From Gammaproteobacteria bacterium RBG_16_57_12 (lineage in GTDB: Bacteria; Pseudomonadota; Gammaproteobacteria; RBG-16-57-12): 5,553 bases of DNA. The translations under genes and the position numbers were made by a program. The notes under the pieces were generated by a model. That model made no database searches. It saw only the letters and a list, made by a program, of their open reading frames with translations, and was not told the origin of the DNA. Shown here in pieces: positions 3,505-5,553 of this stretch (its first letter is position 1; the number at the start of each line of letters is the position of its first letter). The stretch covers positions 28,746 to 34,298 of the forward strand of contig MGXL01000078.1 in NCBI GenBank assembly GCA_001801365.1. Direction: 5' to 3'.

Positions 3505-5553
3505 TCATCTGCTCAAGTCGGCGGCACAGTCGAAAAAGCCGCCATTGTCCGTCAAGAGGTCATCGTTGACGCCAAGAAAGAGCATTAGCGGACCATTATT
3601 CTCTGGAATAGTAACCGTGACCGTCGAAGATGCGCCTACAAAGAATGGTTGGACGACTACGCGAATCGAGCCGTCGCTACGTAATTCCCCGATCTGCCCG
3701 ACAAGACCATACTTTGGAAAGCCAGGCACCGGGAAGAACACCTCGGGGCCGAAGGGGTCGGGCCGCTGCGGGCCGCTGGGCGCAGGATCATTGATACGCC
3801 CTTCAGGCCCCGAATCTCCGGCAGCGCCAAGGAAGCCGCCCAGGGTTACCCGCCCGGTTACGTTCCGGATGCGCACCACATCTCCATCTTCAACATTAAA
3901 TACCGAAGTCCAGTCCGACCTGGCGTTAACGAAAACCCGCCGCGTGGCCACCCTTCGCTTGGCCGGCGGCGGCGAGACCACTGTGCCTGGCGGCAAGGAT
4001 GTTCCTGGCGCCGGATAGGTTGGAACATACGCCCATGAAGTGACGAGTTGGCCAGCATCATTATAGATACGGGCAATGTCTCCGCTGTTGTTCCAGACAG
4101 GCCCCTTCTTGCCGCAGTAGTAGCGGAGCCTGTCATTTTGGGATTCGTTCAAAGCCCTGGCGCGAGTCATGACGCGTAAGGGACGGTTTGCAGTGGAAAA
4201 CGGTGCAAGAAGGGCATCCGAGCCGAAGGCGGTGGCACTGAATCTCACAAGTTCCCGCTCGACACCTGCAGGCCGTGTTTCATGTGTGATGCGGCAGCCT
4301 TCAAGATCGAGCGGCGCATTCGTGGTATTGATGATTTCAATGAACTCACCCTCGGGAGCGATGTCACTGCCGGGAGCATCGGCGAGCAGCGCCGTGATCC
4401 TCAGAGTCCCGACAGGAACCTTGACAGGCACGTTCTTGGTCAGGAGTACTGGAACCGGAAAACCAGCCAGCGCCGCGCCGCTCGCGCTATCGAATGCCTC
4501 GACAGTCAGTGTGTCCTGATCGGGGCCTGTGTTCCTTGGTGTCACCTCAACAGTGAGGGGCTGGCCCCGCAACAACGGGCGGCGAACAACCTCGGCCCAA
4601 TCGAATCCGCTGCTAGCGGCAGATTTGGCGGTATGCACATCGACGTTGGCGTTGCCGGTGCTTGTATTCGTGATCACAATCGACATCCTTTGGTAGTCGC
4701 CAACCCTCCAGCTCAGGGCCTGAGGCCGCACAGTCGCGGCAGGCTGTGACGGCGCCACGGCCTTTGCCAGCATCTGCACGTTCACCACTCCCGTCGAGGC
4801 TGGCGCGGCGGCCGGCGAGGTGCCTACGGTGACAACCACGTTTGCGGCAGCGTTCGACGCGCGCGTCAACACAACGGAAATTGTTTCCCCTGGCCAGATA
4901 CAGCGCGGCAAGGGCCCCGAAGGCGTTGCTGATACCGCCGCGTTGCCCGGAACGACGGAAACCACTTCAAGGAAATCACCGCCAACGTTCTCGATCTGGA
5001 AAGACTCGGTGGTCTCGCTGGCGTCCATCCTGACCGACTGCGGCGTTAGTCGCACCTTGCCAGGGGAATACACGTAAGGGCTGGCAAGATTGCGTGAGTT
5101 GTTCAGGGGCTGGTTTGTTATGCGTGAAATGGAATTGCCCTGCCTGTTGGCCCTGTCGAAAATCGTAATTGTCCGGTCGACGGTACGGACCTCACAGCCC
5201 AGGATTCCGGTTGCGTTGGGATCCAACGCTGTCAGCAGTGTCGGCTGCATATTGGGGTCGACCGTCGTTCGCACGACATAGGCATCGCGTCCCGCTACCA
5301 CATTGGGTATGGAGCCATACCAAATCATGGCAAGTTGCCCGTTTCCGCTCGGGCAAAAATTGATCTCGTTGATGGACGGTACAGTATATGGCCCCAAGAT
5401 GACCAAATCATGGCAATGGGTGCCGGGACGCAGATCGATCACGAGGAAAGACCATTCGTTTGTTGGAAAAGGAGAAGAAGACTTGACATCCCTGATGACC
5501 AGGAACTCAGCCGTTCGGAACCGGGCAGCATCCAGATTGGGGAGAACGCCAAC
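3505..5553 (-). CDS. Large surface protein with Ig-like, lamin-tail-like and LecA-like domains (C-terminal part)
   Basis: The reading frame is open to the right edge, so this is the C-terminal 682 residues of a longer protein. An in-frame GTG at 5442..5440 is not taken as the start because the frame continues without a stop for 37 codons before it. Residues 1-165 have no recognised domain. Residues 166-266 and 273-372 look like two Ig-like beta-sandwich modules of the kind repeated in bacterial surface proteins (SFQIENVGGDFLEV; MSIVITNTSTGNANV). Residues 381-510 (4024-4413) match a lamin-tail-type domain: EFIEIINTTNAPLDLEGC and WNNSGDIARIYNDAGQLV. A Pro-rich linker (511-539) leads to residues 540-678 (3520-3936), resembling the LecA/PA-IL galactose-lectin fold: WTSVFNVEDGDVVRI, GPEG, GLVGQIG and LFLGVNDDLLTDNGGFF. 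The NDD and DNGG segment corresponds to the calcium and sugar site of PA-IL. No C-terminal PEP-CTERM or other anchor is seen. Extracellular location is inferred from domain content, and the ligand is unknown. Confidence 0.8.
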   Translation of the reverse strand, partial: VGVLPNLDAARFRTAEFLVIRDVKSSSPFPTNEWSFLVIDLRPGTHCHDLVILGPYTVPSINEINFCPSGNGQLAMIWYGSIPNVVAGRDAYVVRTTVDPNMQPTLLTALDPNATGILGCEVRTVDRTITIFDRANRQGNSISRITNQPLNNSRNLASPYVYSPGKVRLTPQSVRMDASETTESFQIENVGGDFLEVVSVVPGNAAVSATPSGPLPRCIWPGETISVVLTRASNAAANVVVTVGTSPAAAPASTGVVNVQMLAKAVAPSQPAATVRPQALSWRVGDYQRMSIVITNTSTGNANVDVHTAKSAASSGFDWAEVVRRPLLRGQPLTVEVTPRNTGPDQDTLTVEAFDSASGAALAGFPVPVLLTKNVPVKVPVGTLRITALLADAPGSDIAPEGEFIEIINTTNAPLDLEGCRITHETRPAGVERELVRFSATAFGSDALLAPFSTANRPLRVMTRARALNESQNDRLRYYCGKKGPVWNNSGDIARIYNDAGQLVTSWAYVPTYPAPGTSLPPGTVVSPPPAKRRVATRRVFVNARSDWTSVFNVEDGDVVRIRNVTGRVTLGGFLGAAGDSGPEGRINDPAPSGPQRPDPFGPEVFFPVPGFPKYGLVGQIGELRSDGSIRVVVQPFFVGASSTVTVTIPENNGPLMLFLGVNDDLLTDNGGFFDCAADLSR

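Noticed and set aside
3545..4018. Rightward open frame of 157 codons under the LecA-like domain
   Set aside because: It is the antisense shadow of a well-supported domain, with low-complexity composition and no ribosome-binding site.
4282..4749. Rightward open frame of 155 codons under the Ig-like and lamin-tail regions
   Set aside because: It is antisense to the coherent beta-sandwich and lamin-tail translation and has no recognisable motif or start signal.
5440..5442. GTG as a possible true start of the large leftward gene
   Set aside because: The frame stays open to the window edge with protein-like sequence (for example AEFLVIRDVKSS), and no signal peptide follows the GTG, so the gene most likely begins outside the window.

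Overview
The window looks like a Gram-negative proteobacterial chromosome, most likely a gammaproteobacterium. It carries a periplasmic S11-family penicillin-binding protein, a predicted outer-membrane barrel and a protein with a PEP-CTERM sorting signal. Coding DNA is moderately GC-rich, and one intergenic promoter region is strikingly AT-rich. No rRNA, tRNA, CRISPR array, transposase or integrase gene was seen. The taxonomic call is inference from gene families only.

Left part (1-2344), ordinary housekeeping and envelope genes: the N-terminal 187 codons of a P2-type cation-transporting ATPase run leftward off the window. It is divergently arranged with a rightward PbpG-like D-Ala-D-Ala endopeptidase (747-1682), which has a good sigma70-type promoter at 690-717. 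A predicted small outer-membrane beta-barrel protein follows on the same strand (1745-2344).

Middle part (2345-3504), the accessory-looking stretch: a convergent intergenic region holds an imperfect REP-like palindrome and other short repeats. It is followed by a leftward PEP-CTERM gene (2485-3015) with its own promoter and Shine-Dalgarno sequence. That transcription unit sits between two inverted copies of a roughly 26-30 bp palindromic repeat with core GGGG(T)CAGAGCCC. The left copy is translated as the last residues of the PEP-CTERM protein. Next comes a leftward 70-residue protein with two predicted membrane segments.

Right part (3505-5553): the C-terminal 682 codons of a large leftward gene, open at the window edge. 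The protein has an unassigned N-terminal part, two Ig-like beta-sandwich modules, a lamin-tail-like domain and a C-terminal LecA/PA-IL-like lectin fold. It looks like a secreted or surface multidomain protein.

The PEP-CTERM protein, the membrane peptide and the lectin-like protein all read leftward and all appear to be envelope or extracellular. No exosortase or polysaccharide genes are visible, so a shared role is only inference. The two observations most worth following up are the PEP-CTERM unit enclosed by inverted repeats and the lamin-tail plus LecA-like domain combination.
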